64,000 nt of DNA from contig JAGXGC010000035.1 of NCBI GenBank assembly GCA_024636935.1, positions 20,397 to 84,396 of the forward strand, given 5' to 3'. Shown in pieces: positions 52,460-60,683 of the stretch (position 1 is the stretch's first letter; each line of letters opens with the position of its first letter). The translations under genes and the position numbers were made by a program. The notes beneath the pieces are model-generated. The model was not told the DNA's origin. It searched no databases and was given only the letters and a program-made list of their open reading frames with translations. The stretch is from Sideroxydans sp. Its GTDB lineage: Bacteria > Pseudomonadota > Gammaproteobacteria > Burkholderiales > Gallionellaceae.

Positions 52460-54085
52460 TCAGTCAAAAGAGATGTTGTCGTCTTCGTTCAGATGGATGG
52501 TGCCGCCCTCTCTGTCTTCCATGACGCGGAAGTGTTTGATGCCGATTTGGATCTCGCTGCCGCCGTACACCCGTTTTTCAACGATCACCTGCGCTTTGTT
52601 GGAGAGATCGATCTCTTTTTGGAGTTCTATTTCTTCCAACCTCAATGCTTCGATCTCTGTATTAAGAGAGTCTCGGGTTTCCTGCGCTGCACGCACCGAA
52701 GCCGGAGGTATCCGGCCCGGGTTCTGGCGGGCCAGCTCCAATAGTTTGAGCAGGTCGGCGAATTTATGTTCGGCCGCTTCACGGGTTTTGATGGTATCGG
52801 CATGGCGGGCCAGCAGCTCTTGACTTGGCTTGGCGATCACCTGGGTTTTCAGGAAGTCAGGGGAGCCGATATGTTTAGCCTTTATCAGCATCCCGGCCTG
52901 AACGCTGCCGCCGATGATCTCTCCTTTGCGGCTGCCCTCGTCACCGACGATTATCTGATGTCCGGCGGTCAGTTCGCAGAGCATTGCGACATCGTGGATG
53001 AAGATGCCTTGCCCGGCCGAGATGTGCGCGTTCTGCGCAAAGCGGGCGGTGCAGTTGCCTTTGCAATAGACGGCGGAGTGGAATTTCTCATTTTGATTGA
53101 GGTCCAGTTCCGAACTGCCAAAGATGCCGCCTTTTACGACGATGTCCCCCCCTGCTTCGAGCATGGCACTTTCAACCGTTCCGTCTACATAGATGTCGCC
53201 GGAGGTTTGGACTGTCATATTGGCATGTACATCGCCGGTGACGTGAACTGTGCCCTCATAAGAGATGTTGCCGCAGTGTAGGTCAACGTCTTTGACGGTA
53301 TAGACCGGATCCACGCTGACGCCGTTCTTCAGTATCTTGGGGCAGCCGGAGATCGTCGCGATCAAAGCATTGGGGTCGTTTGGGTCGATCGTTGCGCCAT
53401 CCATTTTGCTTGCGAAGACGATGTCTTTTCCGGGTTTAGCGGGTAAGGTCTTGCCGGCCACAGTCTGTCCGGGGATGCCGTCGGTTGCCGGTATGCGCCG
53501 TATCAGTACTGCTCCTTCCTTTACGGTGAGGATGTCGCCCAGTTCGTGGAAGTCGGTCAAACCATCTTCGTCGAGGGCCGGTCTTCTTTCTTTCATGCTG
53601 GGGATGAGACTTTCCAGGCGGCCATTCTCACCATTGACGGGAGCTTGGCCTTGGGCGATCAGGATGTTGATGCCGCCCTCGAGTAAGGTTTGTTCGATAA
53701 CTTCAGTGTCTAGTGCTACGGTGATGCCCTTTTGAGCAGCTTCATTCTGGATGCTCTGCATCTGAGCGGGCTCGCCGCCGAGAGGGAGTGTGTAGTTCAG
53801 GTACACCGCCATCTGTTGGCTGTCTGTATGGACGGTGAATTTTCCGTCTACTGCATCGCCTATGGTGATTTCGAAGGCTTCTCCGGCGTTGTATTTCGCT
53901 GTGGCACTGTCCACGGGGGATTGGTTGATACGATATTTGCCAAAACCAGCAGCTTCGATCGCGAGCCTGAATTCTTCAGGCGTGATGGGTGCGGTGCTAC
54001 CTTCCGGACTATTGGAGGCGATGACTTTTTTACCGGTCTCATCAAGATGGATGGATAGAGTCTGAATGTTGGTTTTTTCGGGCAT
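52460..54085 (-). CDS. DUF342/FapA domain protein
   Basis: The 541-residue protein has an N-terminal domain (about residues 80-230, with GGEPAQMQ) and a central right-handed parallel beta-helix of the DUF342/FapA type (about 230-400; VKDVDLHCGNISYEGTVHVTG, SGDIYVDGTVESAMLEAGGDIVVKGG). A C-terminal coiled coil (about 420-490; ELARQNPGRI and IEALRLEEIELQKEIDL) follows. FapA-like proteins of this layout are often tied to motility and polar organisation. GAGGA precedes the ATG. Confidence 0.88.
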   Translation of the reverse strand: MPEKTNIQTLSIHLDETGKKVIASNSPEGSTAPITPEEFRLAIEAAGFGKYRINQSPVDSATAKYNAGEAFEITIGDAVDGKFTVHTDSQQMAVYLNYTLPLGGEPAQMQSIQNEAAQKGITVALDTEVIEQTLLEGGINILIAQGQAPVNGENGRLESLIPSMKERRPALDEDGLTDFHELGDILTVKEGAVLIRRIPATDGIPGQTVAGKTLPAKPGKDIVFASKMDGATIDPNDPNALIATISGCPKILKNGVSVDPVYTVKDVDLHCGNISYEGTVHVTGDVHANMTVQTSGDIYVDGTVESAMLEAGGDIVVKGGIFGSSELDLNQNEKFHSAVYCKGNCTARFAQNAHISAGQGIFIHDVAMLCELTAGHQIIVGDEGSRKGEIIGGSVQAGMLIKAKHIGSPDFLKTQVIAKPSQELLARHADTIKTREAAEHKFADLLKLLELARQNPGRIPPASVRAAQETRDSLNTEIEALRLEEIELQKEIDLSNKAQVIVEKRVYGGSEIQIGIKHFRVMEDREGGTIHLNEDDNISFD

Positions 54086-54299
54086 CGCGAGTCCTCAGGC
54101 TTCGATTATTGTGTCTTGAACAAAGTTGGGATAGCTTTGCATCCCAAGTGTCTTGCAGATTGTTTCAATAATGCAATCGCAATAGCGAGAAATTGAATGG
54201 TAAGTCTGCGGTTTCTTTGAAACAATGTGGCTTGGAGTGCGACTGCAACGGCATGGCATCTGCCATCGTCGATGAACATAATAAGGGAGGAATGCCGTA

Positions 54300-54785
54300 A
54301 TGAGTGAAGTTGCCGATTATAAAGTGGTCCGAAATTCGTCCGTTGGCACCGAACTGACAGAAGAAAAGTCCAAGCTCTTGGCTGAAAAGCTGGGTGTGCG
54401 CCAGCTGAAAGACGGCGAGCTGCTGGTGAAAGAAGGAGAGAGTGATCAGACTCTTTTCATTCTGGCGACCGGCAAACTGGCAGTGACCAGCAAGGATGCG
54501 CAAGGTGTAGAGCAGCCTGTTTATACAATGAAGGAAGGCGAGTGCGCCGGTACACGCGCCTTCGTTGAGCAAACACCACGCAAGGCGACTTTGCGCTCGG
54601 TCGGTGATTCAACTGTCTACACATTGGCACCAGCTGATTTCGAGAGCTTGATTGATTCGCATCCTCGTCTGGCATTCAAAGTGATGCGCTCACTGTTCCG
54701 CGTGACACATGCCAACTTGTCGCGCATGAATCGCGAGACCAAGGAACTATCGAACTACATCACCAAGACACAAGGCCGTTATTGA
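54300..54785 (+). CDS. Cyclic-nucleotide-binding domain protein
   Basis: The 161-residue protein is a single cNMP-binding (CAP_ED) domain with no output domain. The phosphate-binding cassette is GECAGTRAFVEQTPRKATLRS (about residues 79-99), preceded by TLFILATGKLAV. It lacks an HTH, so it may act by protein contact. GGAGG lies 12 bp before the ATG. The next gene starts 27 bp later on the same strand. Confidence 0.85.
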   Translation: MSEVADYKVVRNSSVGTELTEEKSKLLAEKLGVRQLKDGELLVKEGESDQTLFILATGKLAVTSKDAQGVEQPVYTMKEGECAGTRAFVEQTPRKATLRSVGDSTVYTLAPADFESLIDSHPRLAFKVMRSLFRVTHANLSRMNRETKELSNYITKTQGRY

Positions 54786-54812
54786 TCTTCAACTGTTTGG
54801 GGTAATACATAG

Positions 54813-55337
54813 ATGACACTGTTGCTGAAGCAATTGTTCGGACTGCTGCGCCTTCTCAATTCGGATACGGGCACAAATCAGATCGCGGCAGGTTTGGCCT
54901 GTGGGCTGATCCTCGGTTTCGCGCCCATGCTGTCGTTGCAGGGGATGCTGGTGTTCCTGTGCATGTTTCTGTTCCGCATCCAGATCGGGGCGGCGCTGAT
55001 CTCGGCAGTGTTATTCGCCTTGATCGCATGGCTGTTCGATCCCGTATCACACGCGATCGGCGCGACGATCCTAGAGACGGTCTCTCTGCAGCCGTTGTTC
55101 ACCACGCTATACAACCTGCCTTTGGTGCCACTCACGCGCTTCTATAACAGTGTGGTGATGGGTGCAGGGGTGCTGAGTATCTTGTTGGCACCGTTGGTGT
55201 TCTTCGGCAGCAAGCGGCTGATCGTGCTCTATCGTGAGAAGGTGGTTGCACGCTTCAAGCAAAGTCCGTTCTGGAAGCTGTGGAGCGGAACATTGTTTTT
55301 TAAGTGGTATACCTCCTATGAGAAGTTCCATGGATAA
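54813..55337 (+). CDS. TIGR03546 family membrane protein
   Basis: The 174-residue protein has three or four membrane helices and the family pattern: an N-terminal GLLRLLNSDTGTNQIAAGLACGLILGFAPMLSLQG, a central LIAWLFDPVSHAIG, LVPLTRFYNSVVMGAG and a closing WYTSYEKF. It is almost always found next to TIGR03545, as here, so the two probably work together in the envelope; function unknown. Confidence 0.85.
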   Translation: MTLLLKQLFGLLRLLNSDTGTNQIAAGLACGLILGFAPMLSLQGMLVFLCMFLFRIQIGAALISAVLFALIAWLFDPVSHAIGATILETVSLQPLFTTLYNLPLVPLTRFYNSVVMGAGVLSILLAPLVFFGSKRLIVLYREKVVARFKQSPFWKLWSGTLFFKWYTSYEKFHG

Positions 55338-57237
55338 ACCGGCCGATAGCAAGAAGCCCGTCAAGAAACAGGGGGCGCTCCGCATCGAGGCAGTCGTGCC
55401 GATGTTGATCGTGGTTGGACTGATCGTGCTGTATTTCTCGCTGTTCTTCGATGCTCATCTGCGGCGTGGTCTGGAATATGGTGCGACGCAGGCAAACGGG
55501 GCTGAGGTGAACATCGGCCGACTGCAGACCAGTGTGTTCAAGGCGTCGATGCTGATCGGTGATGTGCAGATGACTGACCCGATGCAGCCGATGCAAAACC
55601 GTGTGCAGATCGACGAGGTGCGTTTCCGTATGTTGTGGGATGCGCTGCTGCGCGGCAAGGTGATGATCGACGAGGCGATCATCGAGGATGTGCAGATCGA
55701 CACGGTGCGAAAGCGGGCCGGCAAGGTGTTGCCGCCGTCTCCTCCCCAGTCTGGCCCGAGTGCTTCAGACAAGATGCTGGCGACGATGAAGGATGAATTC
55801 TCCGGCAATGTGGTCGGTGATTTGGCGGCTATCGCAGCCGGAGCGAATCCGTCGGAGCAATTGCATAAGATCAGTGGTGAGCTGAAGAGCGATGTTTATC
55901 TGGCTGAGATGCAACGTTCGATGGACGAGACCGAGCAAAACTGGAAAGTGCGCATGGCAGCCTTGCCGCGCGGTGAGGATTTCAGTGCGCTGCGTACACG
56001 TCTGAGTCAGGTGGATCTGAAGGGTGTTAAGGATGTGTCGCAGGTGCATACCTCGGTGAAGGAGTTGCAGGCTATCCGTGATGAGTTTGAGGCGAAGAGT
56101 AAACCTATTGGCGAGGCGGGTTCCGGGTTGTCTGGCGATCTGAAAGGTTTGCAGACTTCATTTGCGGGACTTGATGACGTGGTACGTGCGGATGTGCGTG
56201 ATCTGCAAGCCCGTATGAAACTGCCGACACTTGATGCGGGCAATCTTTCACAAGCTTTGTTCGGCATGGATGTGTTGAACAAGCTGCAACAGGCACGCGG
56301 CTACATGGATCAGGCGCGTCAGTACATGCCTGCTAAGGGCGCGCAGCAACAGGCTAAACCCGCGCCGCGCAATATCCATAAGGGGCGCGACTATGCATTT
56401 GGCCACGCCAAGGGTTATCCAGCCTTCTGGTTGCGTCGGGCGATGGTGACTTCTACGCTGCCAGGCGGTAAAGGTCTGTCAGGTGAGATACGCGATGCGG
56501 CGACCGATCAGGCATTGGTCGGCCGTCCGATGGTGGCGACACTGAAGGGGGATTTTCCTCAGCAAGGTGTGACTGGTATCAAGGCTGAACTGATCGTCGA
56601 TCATACCAAGCAAGAACCGGTGGAGCGCATGGAGCTGTCAGTGGCTCGCTATGGCGTTGCTGGCCGTTCACTGGTCAATAGTCCGAGCGTGACTTTGGGT
56701 TTCGCAAAGGCAGCGGCTGCAGCTGGTTTTACTGCCGAGCTGCGTGGTGAGCAGGTGGCTATACATGCGAGCAACCAGTTCCGTGAAGTGGCATTCGAGA
56801 CGACGGCACAGTCACCTGTGGTGCGCGAGATGATGAATGCTTCACTGGCCGGTCTGAATACGGTGAGTATGGATGCCCGTGTGCGCGGTACTTGGGGAGA
56901 TCTGGACTGGAATTTGTCGACGAATCTGGGCGATGCTCTGGCTCGCGGTATGAAGCGCTACCTGCAAGAGAAGATGAACGAGGCGCGCAAGAAGATCCAA
57001 GCCCAGGTGGATCAGCGTATCGCGGCACAGCGCCAGAAGCTAATGGCACACCGTAGCGAACTGGAATCACGTTTGAAATCCGCGCTGGCTGAGAAACAGG
57101 CGCAAGTGGACAAGCTTCGTGCCGATTTGGAAGCTGCCCGTCGCGATCTGGAGCAACGCAAGAATGCTGCGACGGATGCGCAGAAGCAGAAATTGAAACA
57201 GGATGCGAACCAGCTGCTGGATAAGTGGCGCAAGTAG
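55330..57237 (+). CDS. TIGR03545 family membrane-anchored protein
   Basis: The 635-residue protein has an N-terminal anchor (about residues 15-38), an AsmA-like beginning (LEYGATQANGAEVNIGRLQTSV) and a central region with VRFRMLWDALLRGKVMIDEAIIEDV. A long C-terminal coiled coil (about 555-635) is Lys/Glu/Gln-rich. It is the usual partner of TIGR03546. The start at 55330 overlaps the previous gene by 8 bp; an ATG at 55318 is also possible. Neither has a strong ribosome-binding site, which fits translational coupling. Confidence 0.85.
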   Translation: MDKPADSKKPVKKQGALRIEAVVPMLIVVGLIVLYFSLFFDAHLRRGLEYGATQANGAEVNIGRLQTSVFKASMLIGDVQMTDPMQPMQNRVQIDEVRFRMLWDALLRGKVMIDEAIIEDVQIDTVRKRAGKVLPPSPPQSGPSASDKMLATMKDEFSGNVVGDLAAIAAGANPSEQLHKISGELKSDVYLAEMQRSMDETEQNWKVRMAALPRGEDFSALRTRLSQVDLKGVKDVSQVHTSVKELQAIRDEFEAKSKPIGEAGSGLSGDLKGLQTSFAGLDDVVRADVRDLQARMKLPTLDAGNLSQALFGMDVLNKLQQARGYMDQARQYMPAKGAQQQAKPAPRNIHKGRDYAFGHAKGYPAFWLRRAMVTSTLPGGKGLSGEIRDAATDQALVGRPMVATLKGDFPQQGVTGIKAELIVDHTKQEPVERMELSVARYGVAGRSLVNSPSVTLGFAKAAAAAGFTAELRGEQVAIHASNQFREVAFETTAQSPVVREMMNASLAGLNTVSMDARVRGTWGDLDWNLSTNLGDALARGMKRYLQEKMNEARKKIQAQVDQRIAAQRQKLMAHRSELESRLKSALAEKQAQVDKLRADLEAARRDLEQRKNAATDAQKQKLKQDANQLLDKWRK

Positions 57238-57292
57238 GACGTGTTCGCATACTGAACTTGATGCAAATCTTTCATGATGCGTTAGGTAGCAC

Positions 57293-57844
57293 ATGAGTGA
57301 GAAGAGTCAGGTTTTGGCAACAGAGATCGTATTTCGGCGTGCAGATCAGACTGATGCGTCGGCCATCGTGGCGCTAGTCAATTCTGCTTATCGCGGTGAT
57401 TCCAGTCGTGCAGGCTGGACTACCGAGGCGGATATCTTAGGTGGGCAACGCACCGATTTCGATGAGATCGCGCAACAGATCAATGAAGCTGGATCAGAGT
57501 TTTTGTTGAGCTTGCGCGACGGCGAGGTCATAGGCTCTGTACATTTGCTGCGACAGGATGCGTGCACGGCATACTTGGGGATGCTTGTGATCAAGCCGGG
57601 TTTGCAAGGGCAGGGACTGGGCAGTCGCCTGCTGGATAAGGCAGAACGATTCCTGAAGAATAAATGGTCTGTCTCGTGTTTGCAGATGCAGGTGATCACC
57701 TTGCGGGATGAGTTGATCGCATTCTACGAACGCCGTGGATTCAAACGAACGGGTGAATTTAAACCGTTTCCGGAAAATGAACCTCGATTCGGTTTGCCCA
57801 AGGTGGCTGGCTTGAAGTTCGAGGTGCTTGAAAAGATGCTCTAG
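57293..57844 (+). CDS. GNAT family N-acetyltransferase
   Basis: The 183-residue protein has the GNAT fold: strand EIVFRRADQTDASAIVALVNSAYRG, beta-4 AYLGMLVIKP, the acetyl-CoA loop LQGQGLGSRLL (motif A) and the closing YERRGFKRTGEF. The substrate cannot be read from the sequence. It is followed by a membrane protein gene on the same strand. Confidence 0.88.
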   Translation: MSEKSQVLATEIVFRRADQTDASAIVALVNSAYRGDSSRAGWTTEADILGGQRTDFDEIAQQINEAGSEFLLSLRDGEVIGSVHLLRQDACTAYLGMLVIKPGLQGQGLGSRLLDKAERFLKNKWSVSCLQMQVITLRDELIAFYERRGFKRTGEFKPFPENEPRFGLPKVAGLKFEVLEKML

Positions 57845-57877
57845 ATCAACGTTGCATGCGCATAAAGGATTTGACCA

Positions 57878-58330
57878 ATGAAATCGATGAATAAGTTCAA
57901 ATTTGATTTGAATATGGCGGTGTATGTGTCGGCGGTGATGCTGGCCTTTGGCGTGTTCTTGCCGCTGACCAACATCCCTATCTATGGTGATGTCAGCTAT
58001 CACCGCATTGCGAAGATCGAGGCGTATCTGGTGGTGATGTTCGCACTTGCCGCGCCGGTGATGTTGTTTCTCAAACAGACCAAGCAGATGTTCTTCGCGC
58101 CGATTGGCGTCTGGGTCGTGTTGTTGTTTCCCGCACTCAAAAGTGTCCTGACACCCAAGGGAAGCAAGGGTATGTTTAGCGGGATCACCGATGGTGCATC
58201 CAGTGTGATGGGTGAATTCGCGGCTAGATTGTTCTTGAATATCGCGAACTTCGAGTGGGGCGGATTGATCTTTATCGTGGGCTTACTGGTGTTCACTGTG
58301 GCTTGCGTTCTCAAGGCGCTGAAGAAATAA
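57878..58330 (+). CDS. Hypothetical membrane protein
   Basis: The 150-residue protein has four hydrophobic segments (about residues 14-34, 47-67, 75-93 and 125-145) and a basic end (KALKK). AAGGA precedes the ATG by 8 bp. It is not recognised; it lies between the GNAT gene and the EI24-type gene. Confidence 0.68.
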   Translation: MKSMNKFKFDLNMAVYVSAVMLAFGVFLPLTNIPIYGDVSYHRIAKIEAYLVVMFALAAPVMLFLKQTKQMFFAPIGVWVVLLFPALKSVLTPKGSKGMFSGITDGASSVMGEFAARLFLNIANFEWGGLIFIVGLLVFTVACVLKALKK

Positions 58331-58354
58331 GTGCGGGGCGTTAGGGAGTGAATA

Positions 58355-59077
58355 TTGAATAGTGTGATCGCAGCGCTGCTTGCCGCGCTCAAGACTTTTT
58401 TCCATCCCAAGATGCTGGCATTGGTGCTGTGGCCGATGTTGCTGGCGACTGTGTTGTGGGTGGGGGCGGCGTTCATCTTCTGGGGCAGTTGGATGGGGGC
58501 GATGTCCGGTCTGCTGCAACAGACCGGGCTGGAGCAATGGGTCGCACAGGGCTTCCTGGCAGTCGCAACGCATTATGTGATCGCTACGGTTCTGGTGTTG
58601 CTGTTGCTGCCGGCGATCTTTGTGACAGCGTTGTTGATCACTGCGATCTTTGCGATGCCGACGATGGTCAACCATGTCGCACAGAGGCATTATCCGGCGT
58701 TGGAATGCAGGCAGGGCGGTACAACAGTCGGCAATGTCTCAAATGCGGTGATAGCCGTAGCAGTGTATTGCTTGGGCTGGATCATCAGTCTGCCATTGTG
58801 GTTGTTCACGCCTTTTGCGCTGGTCTTACCTATCGTGTTGATGGCATATTTGAACCAGAGACTGTTTAGATATGACGCTTTGGCGGAACATGCCAGTCGC
58901 GAAGAGATAGATCAGGTCGTGGAGCGTGCTTCAGGGAAGCTTTATCTGCTGGGGGCATTGGCGGGTCTGTTGCAGTTCGTGCCGCTACTGAACTTCATTG
59001 CGCCGGTGTATGTCGCGCTGGCCTTCATCCACCTCTGCCTTGATGAACTGAACGAACTGCGTTTGCAAACTGCCTAG
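58355..59077 (+). CDS. EI24/CysZ-like membrane protein
   Basis: The 240-residue protein is an EI24 (PF07264) type membrane protein, with four to five helices and the motif FAMPTMVNHVAQRHYP. E. coli CysZ of this family transports sulfate, but the bacterial betaproteobacterial members are unassigned, so sulfate transport is not claimed. The start is TTG at 58355; AGGGAG (58343-58348) lies 6 bp upstream. Confidence 0.75.
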   Translation: MNSVIAALLAALKTFFHPKMLALVLWPMLLATVLWVGAAFIFWGSWMGAMSGLLQQTGLEQWVAQGFLAVATHYVIATVLVLLLLPAIFVTALLITAIFAMPTMVNHVAQRHYPALECRQGGTTVGNVSNAVIAVAVYCLGWIISLPLWLFTPFALVLPIVLMAYLNQRLFRYDALAEHASREEIDQVVERASGKLYLLGALAGLLQFVPLLNFIAPVYVALAFIHLCLDELNELRLQTA

Positions 59078-59134
59078 CGTTTGGCGTTAACGCAGTGCCA
59101 TGATCTCCATAGCGCTGATGTGGATCGATCCTGC

Positions 59135-59287
59135 CTAGTTGGTAGAGCGGATGCTACAGAAACTTAGCAATTCGCCCAGTGACTCATATGCATCACGCAT
59201 CGACTTGAAGATACCCAAGAATCTGGATTCGTTGTCGTAGAGTGCGCGGTGCGTCTCTGGATCGGTGGTGAGATATATTTTGACCAT
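59135..59287 (-). CDS. 50-residue hypothetical protein
   Basis: An ATG at 59287 preceded by GGAGGG (59291-59296) opens a 50-codon frame beginning MVKIYLTTDPETHRALYDNE and ending in SIRSTN. The region between the EI24-type gene and the DUF4389 gene (59078-59490) holds nothing else recognisable. Alternative reverse frames in this stretch have no ribosome-binding site. Function unknown. Confidence 0.55.
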   Translation of the reverse strand: MVKIYLTTDPETHRALYDNESRFLGIFKSMRDAYESLGELLSFCSIRSTN

Positions 59288-59490
59288 GATGCCCTCCGTT
59301 TAAAATTTATATCGGCGGTTTTTAGGACGACTTGATAGTGCACCATCAAGTTTGTATCCCATGCCAAGAACAGCGGCGAAAAACACGTGTATTTTCACTT
59401 AGTTGAATTTCGACCTTTGGAGGCGGTTCTTGTAGATTGCCGAGGATAAGTTGGGGCAGAATGAAGGTAGTTAAATCAGGAGTGTGTGTA

Positions 59491-59772
59491 ATGGACCAGA
59501 TCACTGAGTCATCAGGGGGTAAGCGCAACATCTGGATGCGCGGGCTGCTAATGTTGTTGATGAGCTTTGCGTTTCATGTAAGCGGCACAGTATTGGGTAT
59601 CGTTACGGTTATTCAGTTTGTGATCGTATTGATGAGCGATGCACCGAACGAAAGGCTTGTTTCGTTCGGTCGTAGCTTGGGGGCTTATGTGCAGGAGATC
59701 GTGCATTTTCTGACCTTCGCGACGGAAGAGGTGCCTTTTCCTTTCAGTGAATGGCCTGCTGCCGAGTCGTAA
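59491..59772 (+). CDS. DUF4389 domain protein
   Basis: The 93-residue protein has one or two membrane helices (about residues 18-50) and the DUF4389 pattern: KRNIWMRGLLMLLMSFAFHVS, APNERLVSFGRSLGAYVQEIVHFLTF and the end VPFPFSEWP. Function unknown. ATG at 59491 fits the family; frames from 59437 and 59461 run longer. The DUF455 gene follows after 18 bp. Confidence 0.85.
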   Translation: MDQITESSGGKRNIWMRGLLMLLMSFAFHVSGTVLGIVTVIQFVIVLMSDAPNERLVSFGRSLGAYVQEIVHFLTFATEEVPFPFSEWPAAES

Positions 59773-59790
59773 TGTCATAAGGAAGCAATC

Positions 59791-60597
59791 TTGTCCTCTC
59801 GGATCGAATTAAGACTGGCAGCACGCGATTTGCTGGCTGAATGCGATGTGGCAGCAAAGACTACTGGCGTTCGGCAGCTGGCACAGCGCTGGTCGGAGGG
59901 CGACGTTGAGCTGGCCGCTGAGGCGATCCTGCTTGCGCCGACTCCCATCCCTGGTCATCCCGCCAAACCTGAGTTGATCGCCCCACGTGATGTGCCGCGT
60001 CGTGCCATGCATACGCCTGAAGGCCGCGCCGCGATGGTGCACGCGATGGCGCATATCGAATTCAATGCGATCAATCTGGCGCTGGATGCGCTGTGGCGCT
60101 TCGCCGATATGCCACGCGCGTATTACGCCGATTGGTTGCAAGTGGCGGATGAAGAAGCGCTGCACTTCACTTTGCTGTCCGATCACTTGCAGAGCTTGGG
60201 CTTTGCCTACGGTGATTTCCCCGCGCATAACGGTCTGTGGTTGATGGCTGAGAAGACCGCGCATGATGTGTTGGTGCGCATGGCTTTATTGCCACGCACG
60301 ATCGAGGCGCGCGGCTTGGATGTGACGCCGGGAATGAAGGCGCGACTGGTGCAGGCAGGCGATCAGGCGATAGCGCCCATCATGGATGTGATCATGCGTG
60401 ATGAGGTGGGTCATGTCGCAATCGGTAATCGCTGGTTCAACTGGCTATGTGAACAGCGCGGCTTAGAGCCGATTGCCACCTATGCAGAGTTGTTCGCGAC
60501 CTATCACCCCGCGCCACTGCGCGGGCCATTCAATCTGGAAGCACGTCGTGCCGCGGGTTTCAGTGAGGCGGAGTTGCAGGAGTTGGCTGCGCGATAA
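59791..60597 (+). CDS. DUF455 family ferritin-like protein
   Basis: The 268-residue protein is a DUF455 member with a ferritin-like helical bundle. Metal-ligand candidates are in HAMAHIEFNAINLALDAL, DEEALHFTLLSDHL and RDEVGHVAIGN, the di-iron E/H pattern seen also in MiaE. Substrate unknown. The start is TTG at 59791 with AAGGAAG 6 bp upstream. Confidence 0.85.
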   Translation: MSSRIELRLAARDLLAECDVAAKTTGVRQLAQRWSEGDVELAAEAILLAPTPIPGHPAKPELIAPRDVPRRAMHTPEGRAAMVHAMAHIEFNAINLALDALWRFADMPRAYYADWLQVADEEALHFTLLSDHLQSLGFAYGDFPAHNGLWLMAEKTAHDVLVRMALLPRTIEARGLDVTPGMKARLVQAGDQAIAPIMDVIMRDEVGHVAIGNRWFNWLCEQRGLEPIATYAELFATYHPAPLRGPFNLEARRAAGFSEAELQELAAR

Positions 60598-60683
60598 CTG
60601 GCTGCACTCTTTCCTCTGCGAGTGGGAGACAGCGGCGTATCAGTAACTCATTCATCGTCAGTGACCGATCACCCTGTACGCGA

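Noticed and set aside
59164..59367. 67-codon reverse frame overlapping the 50-codon ORF at 59135-59287.
   Set aside because: It lacks a ribosome-binding site, whereas the 50-codon frame has GGAGGG at proper distance.
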